From NCBI RefSeq assembly GCF_047160095.1, contig NZ_AP038785.1, positions 1,116,001 to 1,180,000 of the forward strand: a stretch of 64,000 nucleotides of DNA, read 5' to 3'. Made by a program: the position numbers and the translations under genes. Below, in pieces: positions 8,465 through 17,832 of this stretch. Every line of letters starts with the position of its first letter. The first letter of the stretch is position 1. Origin of the DNA: Rodentibacter abscessus (lineage in GTDB: Bacteria; Pseudomonadota; Gammaproteobacteria; Enterobacterales; Pasteurellaceae). The notes below the pieces were generated by a model, which worked only from the letters and a program-made list of their open reading frames with translations, made no database searches and was not told the DNA's origin.

Positions 8465-9772
8465 ATGAATAATCAACTTCTTTACTCTGTTGAAGACAAA
8501 CCGCCTTTTGGGCTCAGTTTGTTGCTTGCCGCACAACATTTGTTAGCGGCTCTTGGCGGTATTATTGCCGTGCCTTTAGTGATTGGTAATGTGTTAAAAC
8601 TGCCAACCGAAGATACCATTACATTAGTCAATGCCGCCCTGTTAATTTCCGGCGTGGTGACCATAATTCAATGTCGTGGTTTGGGGCCGATTGGTATCCG
8701 TTTACCAAGCGTGATGGGTACAAGTTTCACCTTTGTCGCTGCGGCATTAGCCATCGGTTTTAGTGAGCACGGTGTCGCTGGGATTTTAGGCGCTTCGTTA
8801 GTGGGATCTTTGGTGATGATTATCGGTAGTTTCTTTATGCCGTATATTCGCAAACTTTTCCCACCTGTGGTAACCGGTACCGTAGTAATGATGATCGGTT
8901 TAAGCCTCATTCCCGTTGCCGTGGATTGGTTTGCAGGCGGGCAAAGAGGTGACGCCAATTATGCAACTCCTGAAAATTTAATGATGGCAAGTTTCGTATT
9001 AGTCATTGTTGTGGTACTGGTGCAATAGGGAAAAGGAATTTTCTCTGCTGCGGCGATTGTTATCGGAATGATGACAGGTTATTTGCTTTGTCTCCTTCTC
9101 GGTTGGGTAAATTTTGATGGCGTAACAAACGCACAAACTTTTGCTGTTCCACAACCATTACATTTCGGTCTAGCCTTCCCAATCTCCGGAATTATCGGAA
9201 TGTCAATTGCTTACTTAGTAACCATTGTGGAATCAAGTGGTAATTTCCTTGCTTTAGGTAACGCAACCAATACCGAAATTACCGGTAAACATTTACGTGG
9301 CGGAGTGCTAGCAGACGGTTTGGGCTCTGCACTTGCCGCCATTATGTCCACAACACCATTCTCTTCTTTCTCGCAAAATATCGGTGTTATTTCCTTAACC
9401 GGTGTAGCAAGCCGCCACGTGGTTGCTCTCACGGGAGTATTACTCGCACTAGCTGGGTTATTCCCCGTATTCGGTGCATTAATCGTTTCCATTCCATTGC
9501 CGGTGCTTGGTGGAGCGGGTTTGATGATGTTTGCAATGATTATCGCGGCCGGTATTCAAATGCTGGATAAAGTTGAACGCAGTAAACGCAATGGCTTAAT
9601 TATCGCCATTTCTATCGGTTGTGGCTTGGCAGTTACAACCCGTCCGGAACTCCTTGATAAATTACCGCACTTTTTTAAAGAAGTTCTCGGTTCCGGTATC
9701 ACTGTCGGTTCATTATTTGCCTTAATTTTGAACCTCATCTTGCCGGAGGATAAAAACACGGCAAAAGAATAA
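8465..9772 (+). pseudogene. NCS2 xanthine/uracil-family permease interrupted by an in-frame TAG
   Basis: Nucleobase:cation symporter-2 carrier for xanthine, urate or uracil. Codons run in one frame from 8465 to 9772 with a single amber codon at 9026-9028 (context CAA TAG GGA AAA GGA). The first 187 residues and the rest after the stop are both intact, so only one base separates this from a full carrier of about 435 residues. The C-terminal half has the conserved ESSGNFLALG and SQNIGVISLTGVASR loops, which point to the xanthine/urate branch. A restart at the ATG-ATG pair at 9068 would give a truncated protein lacking about five helices. A real nonsense mutation and a sequencing error are both possible. 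Confidence 0.85.
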
Positions 9773-9782
9773 ACGAAAAAGA

Positions 9783-9808
9783 AAAACACGCTGTAATGCG
9801 TGTTTTTT
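9783..9808 (+). terminator. Rho-independent terminator after the NCS2 permease
   Basis: AAAACACGC (9783-9791) and GCGTGTTTT (9798-9806) form a 9-bp stem with a 6-nt loop and a T-run. It lies between convergent genes, so it can serve both. Confidence 0.85.
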
Positions 9809-9812
9809 AGTT

Positions 9813-10277
9813 TTATACCACCGGCTTTTGTCGATAAAAAATCAACCCCGGTAACGCAAGTCCAAAAACCAATGCACCAAGAATAAATGTGGTATTTAGA
9901 AAAGCATTCATCATTTGCTCCAATAATTCGTCGGAATAACCATAATGATGAATTTGCACAAGCGAAATCATCGCTTTATAAGCATGAACACCAGGGATCA
10001 TTGGAATAATCGCAGCTACGGTAAATGCTTTAGGATGTGCTAAATAATAATGAGATAAGCGCACACCGATAAAACCGACAACACAAGAAGCAAAAAAGGT
10101 CGAAAATACAATCGGCACATCCATATGTAATAAGAGCGTACGTGTAACATGTCCTAGTGCGCCCAATATCGCACAGTATTTTAGGGCTTTTTGAGGAACA
10201 TTAAACACCAAAGCGAATCCGACAGCCGGAATTGCAGCAAAAAACATATCATCAAGTAAACTCAGTAAGAATATCAT
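9813..10277 (-). CDS. yjjB: YjjB-like subunit of a ThrE-family split exporter
   Basis: Small membrane protein (about 154 residues, four to five helices) corresponding to the C-terminal half of ThrE-type threonine/serine exporters. In E. coli the YjjPB pair has been reported to export succinate. The segment HPKAFTVAAIIPMIPGVHAY is conserved in the family. The start is placed at 10277, two codons after the yjjP stop; the GGGGGCAATAGG just before it serves as ribosome site. A longer reading from 10343 would run inside yjjP and is unlikely. It forms a two-gene operon with yjjP. Confidence 0.82.
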   Translation of the reverse strand: MIFLLSLLDDMFFAAIPAVGFALVFNVPQKALKYCAILGALGHVTRTLLLHMDVPIVFSTFFASCVVGFIGVRLSHYYLAHPKAFTVAAIIPMIPGVHAYKAMISLVQIHHYGYSDELLEQMMNAFLNTTFILGALVFGLALPGLIFYRQKPVV

Positions 10278-10278
10278 C

Positions 10279-11049
10279 CTATTGCCCCCAAGTTGTAATA
10301 TGTAATACCCCCAATGCCAGTACAATACCAAGACAAGCACCAAAGGTTAAAATAGTGGCAATAGTCCAACGTCCTACGCCCATATTGACATATCCCTTCA
10401 AAATATCCGCCAAAGAATTAATTAACGGAAATCCCGGTACGAGTAACAATACACTGGATGCCAATGCTATTTGAGGCTCGTTTCCCCAACTATATTTTAG
10501 GCTTATACCGGAAATTAGAGAGGCAACAAATGCAGTGATAGAAAACACGATAAACGGATTATAATGACGTTTTGAAAATTCCTGACGAACAAACATAGCC
10601 ACAGCCGAAGCCACAAAAGTTATCAGGCAAATCAACCAATCACCTCCTGATAAATGCGCGAATGAAGCACAAGACAAACCAATCATAAAAATCACTAAAG
10701 TGCGGTCATATTTTAGAGGTTTTAAGTTATCCAGTTTCTTTTGGGCGATATCCAAATCGTATAATTTATGTTCTACGGCAATAACAATACGCTGAACATC
10801 CGTAACCATCTGCATATTAATACCTTTATCCGTATTTTTACGTGCCGTAGTAATACAGTGTTGATCCGATAATGTCGTGATCACGATCGCATTTGCCGAA
10901 AGTGCACATTCCACACTTTCTACACCAAGTGCGGTTCCCAAACGTTGTGCCATTTGCACGACCAGACTACTTTCTGCGCCATGCTGTAACAATAACAATG
11001 CCGTTTGCACACAAGCCCGTGTAACGGCACGTTGATACTCGTGTTCCAT
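10279..11049 (-). CDS. yjjP: YjjP-like subunit of a ThrE-family split exporter
   Basis: The 256-residue protein matches the N-terminal half of ThrE. A soluble N-terminal part (QTALLLLQHGAESSLVVQMA) is followed by about five membrane helices from residue 115. The conserved stretch VLLLVPGFPLINSLADIL is typical of the family. It needs the YjjB half encoded immediately downstream (stop TAG at 10279, ATG at 10277). The substrate may be a small carboxylate or an amino acid; the sequence does not decide. One USS lies inside the gene near 10698 and another near 10928. Confidence 0.85.
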   Translation of the reverse strand: MEHEYQRAVTRACVQTALLLLQHGAESSLVVQMAQRLGTALGVESVECALSANAIVITTLSDQHCITTARKNTDKGINMQMVTDVQRIVIAVEHKLYDLDIAQKKLDNLKPLKYDRTLVIFMIGLSCASFAHLSGGDWLICLITFVASAVAMFVRQEFSKRHYNPFIVFSITAFVASLISGISLKYSWGNEPQIALASSVLLLVPGFPLINSLADILKGYVNMGVGRWTIATILTFGACLGIVLALGVLHITTWGQ

Positions 11050-11118
11050 ATTCTTATATCCGATTAAAAACTAGCGGTAAAATTTTACCTCTTCCATTTA
11101 AAAACATTTCAAAAACAA

Positions 11119-11160
11119 ACCGCACTTATGATCCAAATCAAAAGTGCGGTTAAATTTTTT
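11119..11160. terminator. Bidirectional USS-pair hairpin terminator
   Basis: ACCGCACTT (11119-11127) and AAGTGCGGT (11142-11150) form a 9-bp stem around a 14-nt loop. The T-run is on the plus strand and there is a shorter one on the minus strand. It separates corB from yjjP. Confidence 0.7.
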
Positions 11161-11173
11161 CGTGTTTTTTAGA

Positions 11174-12463
11174 TTAAAGTTTCACGACTTTCGCTTGCTT
11201 AATCATATTATCTGCTACTTCTAAAATCGTAATTTGCAAACCTTCGATTTCGCAAACCGTGCCTTCATCGGGAATTTCTTCTAAATGTTCGAGAATCAAA
11301 CCGTTAAAAGTTCGGGCATCTTCCGTATCTAATTCCCAACCGAACATTTTGTTTAGATCACGTAGATTTGCCGAACCATCAATAATGATTGAACCGTCAG
11401 ATTGTTGCGTAACTTCTTCATCAATGGTTGGCGCAGTGGAAGTCGTAAACTCCCCCACGATTTCTTCCAAAATATCTTCTAATGTCACCAAACCTTTGAT
11501 GTCACCGTATTCATCCACCACTAAGCCGATACGCTCTTTGTTGGAGCGGAAGTTCGCAAGCTGAGTTTTTAACGGCGTACCTTCCGGAATAAAATACACT
11601 TCATCCGCCGCTCGAATTAACGTTTCCTTAGTAAATTCATTTTTTTCCAACAATAAACGGAATGCTTCACGCACACGCAAGATACCGAGTACTTGTTCAT
11701 CAAGGCTGCTTTTATAAAGCACCACACGATTATGAGCGGCGTGATTAAGCTGGCGCATAATCGCTTTCCAATCATCATCAATATCAATACCACCGATTTC
11801 ATTGCGTGGAACCATAATATCATCTACCGTTACTGTTTCCATATCAAGAATAGAAAGCAACATTTGCGGGTGCTGTTCATCCGGTGTGGCTTCTCCGGCT
11901 TCCGTCACAATGCTTCTTAATTCTTCACGGCTAATCACTTGTTTTTGCATATCCGGCTTTAAACCGACAAGGCGCATAAGAGATTTGGTAAAAATATTCA
12001 TTAGCCACACGACAGGATAGAAAACTTTTAACAAGATTGCCAAAATATGGCTTGAAAATAAGCTTACTTTTTCCGGATGCATTGCCGCGACGGTCTTTGG
12101 AAAGATCTCGGAAAATACCAACATAATAAAGGTAAGTAGTCCTGTTGCAATCGCCACACCGGCATCACCATATAAGCGCATACCTATCATCGTTGCAATG
12201 GCAGAGGCACTAATATTCACAAGGTTATTAAAAATAAGGATAAAACTTAGCAGGGTATCGGGGTTCTCAAGCAATTTTTCGGCTTTTTTAGCCCCTTTGT
12301 TACCTTGTGCGGAAAGAAAACGTAAGCGATATTTATTAAGAGAAAGCAGCCCTGTTTCCGAACCGGAAAAATATGCAGAGAGAATTAAACAAATGATGAG
12401 AGTAATAAATAAACTACTAAGGGGGATACTATCCAAGGGGAAATCCTTTTGTTGATTAATCAT
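11174..12463 (-). CDS. corB: CNNM/CorB-type transporter-associated protein (DUF21-CBS-CorC)
   Basis: The 429-residue membrane protein has three parts. An N-terminal DUF21 domain (about residues 10-190) contains SAYFSGSETGLLSLNKYRL. A CBS pair (about 205-330) contains TVDDIMVPRNEI and GLVVDEYGDIKGLVTLED. A CorC/HlyC-type C-terminal domain covers about 345-425. CNNM/CorB relatives handle magnesium or cobalt efflux; older annotation calls them hemolysin-like (YfjD). The corB-ypjD-ffh arrangement is conserved in E. coli, which supports the assignment. The exact transport activity is inferred. Confidence 0.85.
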   Translation of the reverse strand: MINQQKDFPLDSIPLSSLFITLIICLILSAYFSGSETGLLSLNKYRLRFLSAQGNKGAKKAEKLLENPDTLLSFILIFNNLVNISASAIATMIGMRLYGDAGVAIATGLLTFIMLVFSEIFPKTVAAMHPEKVSLFSSHILAILLKVFYPVVWLMNIFTKSLMRLVGLKPDMQKQVISREELRSIVTEAGEATPDEQHPQMLLSILDMETVTVDDIMVPRNEIGGIDIDDDWKAIMRQLNHAAHNRVVLYKSSLDEQVLGILRVREAFRLLLEKNEFTKETLIRAADEVYFIPEGTPLKTQLANFRSNKERIGLVVDEYGDIKGLVTLEDILEEIVGEFTTSTAPTIDEEVTQQSDGSIIIDGSANLRDLNKMFGWELDTEDARTFNGLILEHLEEIPDEGTVCEIEGLQITILEVADNMIKQAKVVKL

Positions 12464-12584
12464 AACCCGTAGGACACGCTAAATATTTGTGCCTGAAACT
12501 TTGCTTCAATCAGCCTACGGAACATTTAGTGTCAGCGATTGATAACGGTATCTCCGCTACAATATAAAATCATCTGACGATAAA

Positions 12585-12604
12585 GGCGAACATATCGGTT
12601 CGCC
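12585..12604 (-). terminator. Hairpin after ypjD
   Basis: GGCGAAC (12585-12591) pairs with GTTCGCC (12598-12604) around 6 nt. The minus-strand T-run is interrupted. It sits 7 bp after the ypjD stop, so it is a weak terminator or processing hairpin. Confidence 0.5.
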
Positions 12605-12610
12605 CTTATT

Positions 12611-13396
12611 TTAAATCAATCGACTACCGAAATAAGCAATCGTGAGTAAGATAATACCTGAAATAGAGTAAATAATCATCCTTTTTCCGCGCCATCCGAG
12701 TTTCCAATGGCCGAAAAGAGCAATACCAAACACAAGCCAAGCCAGAAATGAAAAGATGCCTTTGTGAATATTTTCCACGGTTAATACATTCATAGAATGA
12801 TAAATGCCTGAAATTAAGGTTAAAGTCAGCAACAATTCTCCCGTTGCAAATAAATGGGAAAAATGACGCTCCACGGTCATTAATGAGGGTATCACCGCTG
12901 AAAAGGCGGTTTTTTTGGCTTTGAGACTACGATCAATCCAAGCTATCTGAATCGCATAAAGGGTTGCGATAACACAAACGGAATAGGTAAAAATCGACAA
13001 ACCGATGTGAAACAACATCGCCGAATCTTGATTTAACAATCGGATAAGATGGCTTGGCATAAATGTCGCCAAAATAAGATTAAGAACGGAAAAGGAAAAT
13101 ACAATCGGCAATAAAAACCAAATCGAATTAACGATCAACATTGCCAACACCGCCAACGCCGCAATGCTCACACTCATCAATGAACTGATTTCCACAAGGG
13201 TAAAGGTGTGTAATTCCGCCAGTTCCCGCAACGAAGGATAAAGACTTGCCGCGTGAAAAATAATACCTGTAAGTGCGGTCAAAAAAAACGGCATTTTTCT
13301 CGGACGGTATTGGGCTTTATCTGCGGAATTAAGTAACGGCAGAATCATTAAAACGCTCGCCAAATAAAAAAGTATCGAAAAAATAGCAAACCACAT
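12611..13396 (-). CDS. ypjD: YpjD inner-membrane protein (CcsA/HemX-like)
   Basis: The 261-residue protein has about eight membrane helices and belongs to the cytochrome c assembly (CcsA/CcmC/HemX-like) superfamily. The middle part AMLFHIGLSIFTYSVCVIAT carries a His in the usual region, and a second one lies in IYHSMNVLTVENIHKGIFSF. Its molecular role is not established. It lies divergently from ffh, next to corB, as in E. coli. A USS lies in the coding sequence near 13270. Confidence 0.85.
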   Translation of the reverse strand: MWFAIFSILFYLASVLMILPLLNSADKAQYRPRKMPFFLTALTGIIFHAASLYPSLRELAELHTFTLVEISSLMSVSIAALAVLAMLIVNSIWFLLPIVFSFSVLNLILATFMPSHLIRLLNQDSAMLFHIGLSIFTYSVCVIATLYAIQIAWIDRSLKAKKTAFSAVIPSLMTVERHFSHLFATGELLLTLTLISGIYHSMNVLTVENIHKGIFSFLAWLVFGIALFGHWKLGWRGKRMIIYSISGIILLTIAYFGSRLI

Positions 13397-13538
13397 AATT
13401 CATTCTCGCTTATTAGGAATAATTCGTATTTTACCGTTCTCATCAATGATTCGCTATAAATTTATTTGAAATGATGAAAAACGCCCAAAATTCGGTATAA
13501 TCACGACAATTTTTTTGAATAAAAAACAGGATTTTATT

Positions 13539-14927
13539 ATGTTTGAGAATCTTTCCGATCGCCTCTCAAAAACACTACGCAATATTACAGGTAAAGGTCG
13601 CCTGACTGAAGATAATATTAAAGATACGCTGCGTGAAGTGCGTATGGCATTACTGGAAGCGGATGTGGCATTACCGGTGGTTCGCGAATTTATCGCTAAA
13701 GTGAAAGAAAGTGCCCTAGGCGAAGAAGTCAACAAAAGTTTAACACCGGGGCAAGAATTCTTAAAAATCGTTCAACGTGAACTTGAAAAAGCCATGGGCG
13801 AATCCAACGAAAGTTTAAACCTTGCCACTCAACCGCCGGCGGTGATCCTAATGGCCGGTTTACAAGGGGCGGGGAAAACGACCAGCGTTGGAAAGCTTGC
13901 AAAATTCTTACGCGAACGTCATAAAAAGAAAGTATTGGTCGTATCGGCGGACGTGTACCGCCCAGCCGCTATCAAACAACTTGAAACCTTAGCACAATCC
14001 GTGGGTGTCGATTTTTTCCCGTCTGATGTAAAACAAAATCCGGTAGATATTGCCAAAGCAGCCCTTGCCGATGCAAAACTTAAATTCTACGATGTACTCA
14101 TTGTGGATACTGCCGGTCGCTTACATGTTGACAGCGAAATGATGGAGGAAATTAAACAAATCCATATGGCATTGACCCCGATTGAAACACTATTCACCGT
14201 AGATGCTATGACAGGTCAAGATGCGGCAAATACAGCCAAAGCCTTCAATGAAGCTTTACCACTAACCGGCGTTATTCTAACCAAAGTAGATGGTGATGCA
14301 CGTGGCGGGGCGGCATTATCGATTCGTCAAATCACCGGTAAACCGATTAAATTCTTAGGGGTTGGCGAGAAAACCGAAGCCCTTGAGCCATTCCATCCGG
14401 ATCGTGTAGCCTCCCGTATTCTTGGTATGGGTGATGTACTGTCGCTTATTGAAGATCTTGAGCGTTCAGTTGATCGCGAAAAAGCGGAAAAGATGGCACA
14501 AAAATTCAAAAAAGGGGATGCTTTTACTTTAGATGATTTCCGTGAACAACTTGTCGAAATGAAAAAAATGGGCGGTATGATGTCTATGTTGGAAAAACTG
14601 CCCGGCGCAAAAAATTTACCGGATCACGTAAAAAATCAAGTAGATGACAAAATGTTCATAAAAATGGAAGCCATTATAAATTCTATGACGCTAAGAGAGC
14701 GCGCCAATCCGGAGATCATCAAAGGCTCTCGCCGGCGCCGTATTGCATTAGGCTCCGGCACACAAGTGCAAGATGTGAACAAATTACTCAAACAATTTGA
14801 TGAAATGCAAAGAATGATGAAAAAAATGCGTAAAGGCGGTATGTCAAAAATGATGCGTGGAATGCAAGGCTTAATGGGCGGCGGTATGGGCGGTCTCGGC
14901 AAACTAGGGGGAATGTTTAAACGCTAA
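13539..14927 (+). CDS. ffh: Signal recognition particle GTPase Ffh
   Basis: SRP54 homologue that binds 4.5S RNA and signal sequences and delivers ribosomes to FtsY. The start at 13539 (MFENLSDRLSKTLRNITG) gives 462 residues and has an AGGA site at good distance; the upstream codons from 13515 cover that site and are not coding. The N domain is followed by the G domain with GLQGAGKTTSVGKL (P-loop) and DTAGRLHVD, then a methionine-rich M domain ending in a Gly/Met/Lys tail. It is a single-gene unit divergent from ypjD. Confidence 0.97.
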   Translation: MFENLSDRLSKTLRNITGKGRLTEDNIKDTLREVRMALLEADVALPVVREFIAKVKESALGEEVNKSLTPGQEFLKIVQRELEKAMGESNESLNLATQPPAVILMAGLQGAGKTTSVGKLAKFLRERHKKKVLVVSADVYRPAAIKQLETLAQSVGVDFFPSDVKQNPVDIAKAALADAKLKFYDVLIVDTAGRLHVDSEMMEEIKQIHMALTPIETLFTVDAMTGQDAANTAKAFNEALPLTGVILTKVDGDARGGAALSIRQITGKPIKFLGVGEKTEALEPFHPDRVASRILGMGDVLSLIEDLERSVDREKAEKMAQKFKKGDAFTLDDFREQLVEMKKMGGMMSMLEKLPGAKNLPDHVKNQVDDKMFIKMEAIINSMTLRERANPEIIKGSRRRRIALGSGTQVQDVNKLLKQFDEMQRMMKKMRKGGMSKMMRGMQGLMGGGMGGLGKLGGMFKR

Positions 14928-14935
14928 AAACAATA

Positions 14936-15070
14936 AAGTGCGATCAGGAAAATCAAAATTTTTTCGGAATCATGTAACAGTAACACAATCTATTATTTTT
15001 GAATAACGTAAACCGTGTTCCTGCATCATGCAAGTGACGAATAATACCGAATTTTTGACCGCACTTTTTA
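14936..15070. repeat. Degenerate copy (G) of the USS-ended repeat
   Basis: The left end has a USS with one mismatch (AAAGTGCGATCA, 14936-14947); the right end has an exact reverse USS (about 15057-15069). Next to them lie CGGAATCATGTAACAGTAAC on the left and, on the other strand at the right, CGGTATTATTCGTCACTTGC. These resemble the termini of the full copies. The GTAGGGTGCGTTA core is gone. This is a weaker member, called on its ends alone. Confidence 0.45.
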
Positions 15071-15130
15071 CTATTAGACGAAAGTCGAACTATAGTAAAA
15101 AAACTCTCATAAAAATTTTTAGTTGGCAGT

Positions 15131-15158
15131 AAAAAAGCACCTATTAGGTGCTTTTTTT
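15131..15158. terminator. Bidirectional terminator between ffh and yidC
   Basis: AAAAAAGCACCT (15131-15142) pairs with AGGTGCTTTTTT (15146-15157) around a 3-nt loop, with A/T runs on both sides. It serves the convergent ffh and yidC ends. Confidence 0.88.
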
Positions 15159-15163
15159 GATTC

Positions 15164-16786
15164 TTATTTTTTACTGGAATGTAACCCTTTTTTCTCTAAT
15201 CCACGGTAGATTAATTGCTGCTGTACGATAGTAATTAAGTTAGATACTAACCAATAAAGTACCAGTCCCGCCGGGAACCAAAGGAAGAAAAACATAAAGA
15301 TCAACGGCATAAAATTCATCACTTTTTGTTGCATCGGATCAGCCACCGGTGTCGGCGACATTTTCTGCAACAAGTACATAGAAATCCCCATTAAGATCGG
15401 CAGAATATAATACGGATCTTGTGCGGATAAATCTTGAATCCAACCAAAGAACGGAGCATGGCGAAGTTCAACCGCTTCCATAAACGTCCAGTACAATGCG
15501 ATGAAAATCGGCATTTGGAGAAGAATCGGTAGACAACCGCCTAATGGATTTACTTTTTCTTCTTTATAAAGTTTCATCATTTCTTGGCTCATACGTTGGC
15601 GATCGTCACCGAAACGTTCACGCATTTCCTGCATTTTCGGTTGCAACATGCGCATCTTCGCCATAGAAGTATATTGTGCTTTCGTCAATGGATATAAAAT
15701 GGCTTTCACCACAATAGTCACACAGATAATCGCCAAGCCCCAGTTAGATACGATACCTTGAATAAAGGTCAATAACCAGAACAACGGCTTCGCAATAAAC
15801 CAAGCCCAACCATAATCAACAGTTAAATCCAAGTGATTTGCCACTTTTGCCATTTCATTCTGAAGTTTTGGCCCTGTCCATAAAGTGCTGGAAATTGTTT
15901 CTTGTGCACCGGATGGAATTGTTACGACTGAACCACGATAACCTATGGAAGCAACATTATTTTTGCTATCTGTAATCGTATAAAATTGATTATCGACATC
16001 TTGATTCGGAATCCATGCAGACACAAAATAGTGTTGCAGCACAGCCACCCAACCTGCTTTGGTGTTAATTGAAAGATTTGCATCTTTCATATCGGAAAAG
16101 CTGTATTTTTTGTAGTTGGTTTCAGAGGAAGAATAGGCTCCACCGGTATAAGTCGGCATCGCTACGTTACCGGAGCTTTCTACAAGTGTATGTTTTAACT
16201 GACCATAAGGCTCGACTTCAATCGCTTCGCCACTTTGGTTATTGATTTTGTAATCCACTCCCACATCATAGCTACCACGTTTTAAAACAAATACTTTTTG
16301 ATAGGTCACACCGTCTTTTTCAAAGATTAACGGCACGGAAAGCGAATCCTGACCTTCCGCCAGTTTAAAGCTATCGCCTTCAATTTGATATTGCGCACGA
16401 CCTGATTTCGTATCAATACCATTTTTACCAATCAAACCGCTTTGCGCAATATATACGTGTTCCGGAGAATCTTTTAACAACACAAAAGGCGTTTTAGAAT
16501 CTAATTCCGAATCATATTTTAACAATTCGGAACTCACCACATCACCGCCCAATGTATCCACTTTCAAGCGGAAAACATCATTTTCTAAGGTGATAAGGCG
16601 ACCTTTAACTTGTGAATTAGTCGCAATTTGAGCGGATGAAGAAGAACTTGCAGGGACATCTGAAGTCATTGAAACCGTTTGTTCAGCTACCGGCGGTGGA
16701 GGATTTTTATCCATTTGCCATTGCTGATAAACAAGGAAAGAAATAAAAATTAGTGCTAACACTAACAGGCTACGTCTTGAGTCCAT
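15164..16786 (-). CDS. yidC: Membrane protein insertase YidC
   Basis: Inserts and folds inner-membrane proteins alone or with SecYEG. The 540-residue protein shows the gammaproteobacterial layout: an N-terminal anchor helix (MDSRRSLLVLALIFISFLVY), a large periplasmic beta-sandwich domain (about residues 55-330), then five C-terminal helices containing the conserved arginine region (KMRMLQPKMQEMRERFGDDR) and NPLGGCLPILLQMPIFIALY. Its ATG shares one base with the yidD stop (TAATG), so translation is coupled. Confidence 0.97.
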   Translation of the reverse strand: MDSRRSLLVLALIFISFLVYQQWQMDKNPPPPVAEQTVSMTSDVPASSSSSAQIATNSQVKGRLITLENDVFRLKVDTLGGDVVSSELLKYDSELDSKTPFVLLKDSPEHVYIAQSGLIGKNGIDTKSGRAQYQIEGDSFKLAEGQDSLSVPLIFEKDGVTYQKVFVLKRGSYDVGVDYKINNQSGEAIEVEPYGQLKHTLVESSGNVAMPTYTGGAYSSSETNYKKYSFSDMKDANLSINTKAGWVAVLQHYFVSAWIPNQDVDNQFYTITDSKNNVASIGYRGSVVTIPSGAQETISSTLWTGPKLQNEMAKVANHLDLTVDYGWAWFIAKPLFWLLTFIQGIVSNWGLAIICVTIVVKAILYPLTKAQYTSMAKMRMLQPKMQEMRERFGDDRQRMSQEMMKLYKEEKVNPLGGCLPILLQMPIFIALYWTFMEAVELRHAPFFGWIQDLSAQDPYYILPILMGISMYLLQKMSPTPVADPMQQKVMNFMPLIFMFFFLWFPAGLVLYWLVSNLITIVQQQLIYRGLEKKGLHSSKK

Positions 16787-17046
16787 TATTTTTTCTCATC
16801 ATTATTATTAATCTTCGGCGGAACGGGATCGAATCCACCGGCATTCAAAGGGTGACATTTTAATACACGTTTTAATGTAAGCCAACCACCTTTTAGCGCA
16901 CCGTGTGTTTTTAACGCCTCAATGCCATAACACGAACAACTTGGTACAAATCGACAACGAGGACCAATTAGAGGACTAATGGTAACCTGATAAACACGAA
17001 TTAAGCCAATTAAGATTTTTGCGCCAAACGAACGTGTCGCATCCAT
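16786..17046 (-). CDS. yidD: Membrane protein insertion efficiency factor YidD
   Basis: The 86-residue protein has the three conserved cysteines (PRCRFVPSCSCYGIEAL) and CHPLNAGGFDPVP. YidD helps YidC-dependent insertion from the inner face of the membrane. The reading frame overlaps the rnpA end by 37 bp and the yidC start by 1 bp, as in the conserved rpmH-rnpA-yidD-yidC operon. Confidence 0.95.
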   Translation of the reverse strand: MDATRSFGAKILIGLIRVYQVTISPLIGPRCRFVPSCSCYGIEALKTHGALKGGWLTLKRVLKCHPLNAGGFDPVPPKINNNDEKK

Positions 17047-17369
17047 AATTTTTCCAGTGTCTGATAAAAAGTTGCATTATCGAGCCTACCAATTCCCCCT
17101 TTTGCCACAAAAACAAAATCATAAGCGGGAAGATGATGTTGCGATAAACGAAAACTTTCACGCACCAAACGCTTTATTCTATTGCGATCATGCGCACGTT
17201 TTAAATGTTTTTTGGCAACGGTCAAACCTAAGCGGGGGTGCTCAAGATTATTTTTTCGGGCTAGTATAGTGATTTCAGGGGTGCTGGCTCGAAGCGGCTG
17301 TTCGAAGACATATTTGAATTGGGAGGGAGTCAACAAACGCAACTCCCTAGGAAAGTTTAGCTTAACCAC
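17010..17369 (-). CDS. rnpA: Ribonuclease P protein component
   Basis: Basic protein cofactor of RNase P, which matures tRNA 5' ends. The 119-residue length is normal. The RNR region is present as KKHLKRAHDRNRIKRLVRES, followed by YDFVFVAKGG. It begins 12 bp after the rpmH stop and ends inside yidD, consistent with one operon. Confidence 0.96.
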   Translation of the reverse strand: MVKLNFPRELRLLTPSQFKYVFEQPLRASTPEITILARKNNLEHPRLGLTVAKKHLKRAHDRNRIKRLVRESFRLSQHHLPAYDFVFVAKGGIGRLDNATFYQTLEKLWMRHVRLAQKS

Positions 17370-17381
17370 TGAGTACAGCGA

Positions 17382-17516
17382 TTATGCAGATAAACTTTTA
17401 CGACCTTTAGCACGACGACGAGCTAAAACTTGACGGCCGTTTTTTGTTGCCATACGGGCACGAAAACCGTGAGTACGGCTACGTTTTAATACAGAAGGTT
17501 GAAATGTACGTTTCAT
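17382..17516 (-). CDS. rpmH: 50S ribosomal protein L34
   Basis: Translating the minus strand from the ATG at 17516 gives a 44-residue basic protein starting [20 protein letters not shown] and ending GRKSLSA before TAA at 17382. This is the full and typical L34. It is the first gene of the rpmH-rnpA-yidD-yidC operon and is divergent from dnaA, as in most bacteria. Confidence 0.98.
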
Positions 17517-17832
17517 TGTAATCTACCTAAGTCAGAAATGTTTTAGTGTTTTGAATCCAAAACAAGAGTTATAAAAATAGAGCGCGATTTTACTTATAAA
17601 TCAGGCTTACGTCAAACAAAGAAACGGATTTTTGTAAAACAAATTTCCATTCCTTTAAAAATCGGGGCGATTATACGGATTTCAGGCAAAATCTCAAGCC
17701 ACCTTTTTTGTTTTGTGTTTTTTCTTTTTCGACGGAAGATTTTTTCCCGAGATTATTGTAAAATTCACGGAAATTTTTAACCGCACTTTAAACAACAATA
17801 TTACAAGCAAAAATAACTAAGGATAATTTATC
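17517..17832. promoter_or_regulatory. Divergent rpmH/dnaA promoter region
   Basis: This 316-bp AT-rich gap separates rpmH and dnaA and must hold both promoters. It contains one reverse USS (17781-17789) and an AAGGATAAT ribosome site before the dnaA GTG. I found no perfect DnaA box (TTATCCACA or its complement), so there is no sign that it is an origin. Exact promoter positions are not assigned. Confidence 0.5.

Noticed and set aside
9026..9070. Programmed read-through or recoding at the TAG in the permease
   Set aside because: No selenocysteine- or pyrrolysine-type structure is evident and the family has an ordinary residue here. A nonsense mutation or sequence error is simpler.
12467..12520. 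CCGTAGG/CCTACGG inverted pair before corB as an operator
   Set aside because: Only seven bases match, and the flanking similar words (ACACGCTAAAT, ATTTAGTGT) are in the wrong order for a dyad, so chance is likely.
17517..17832. Possible oriC upstream of dnaA
   Set aside because: No perfect DnaA boxes or clustered 13-mers are visible, and in H. influenzae the origin is, as I recall, near the gidA/mnmG region and not at dnaA.
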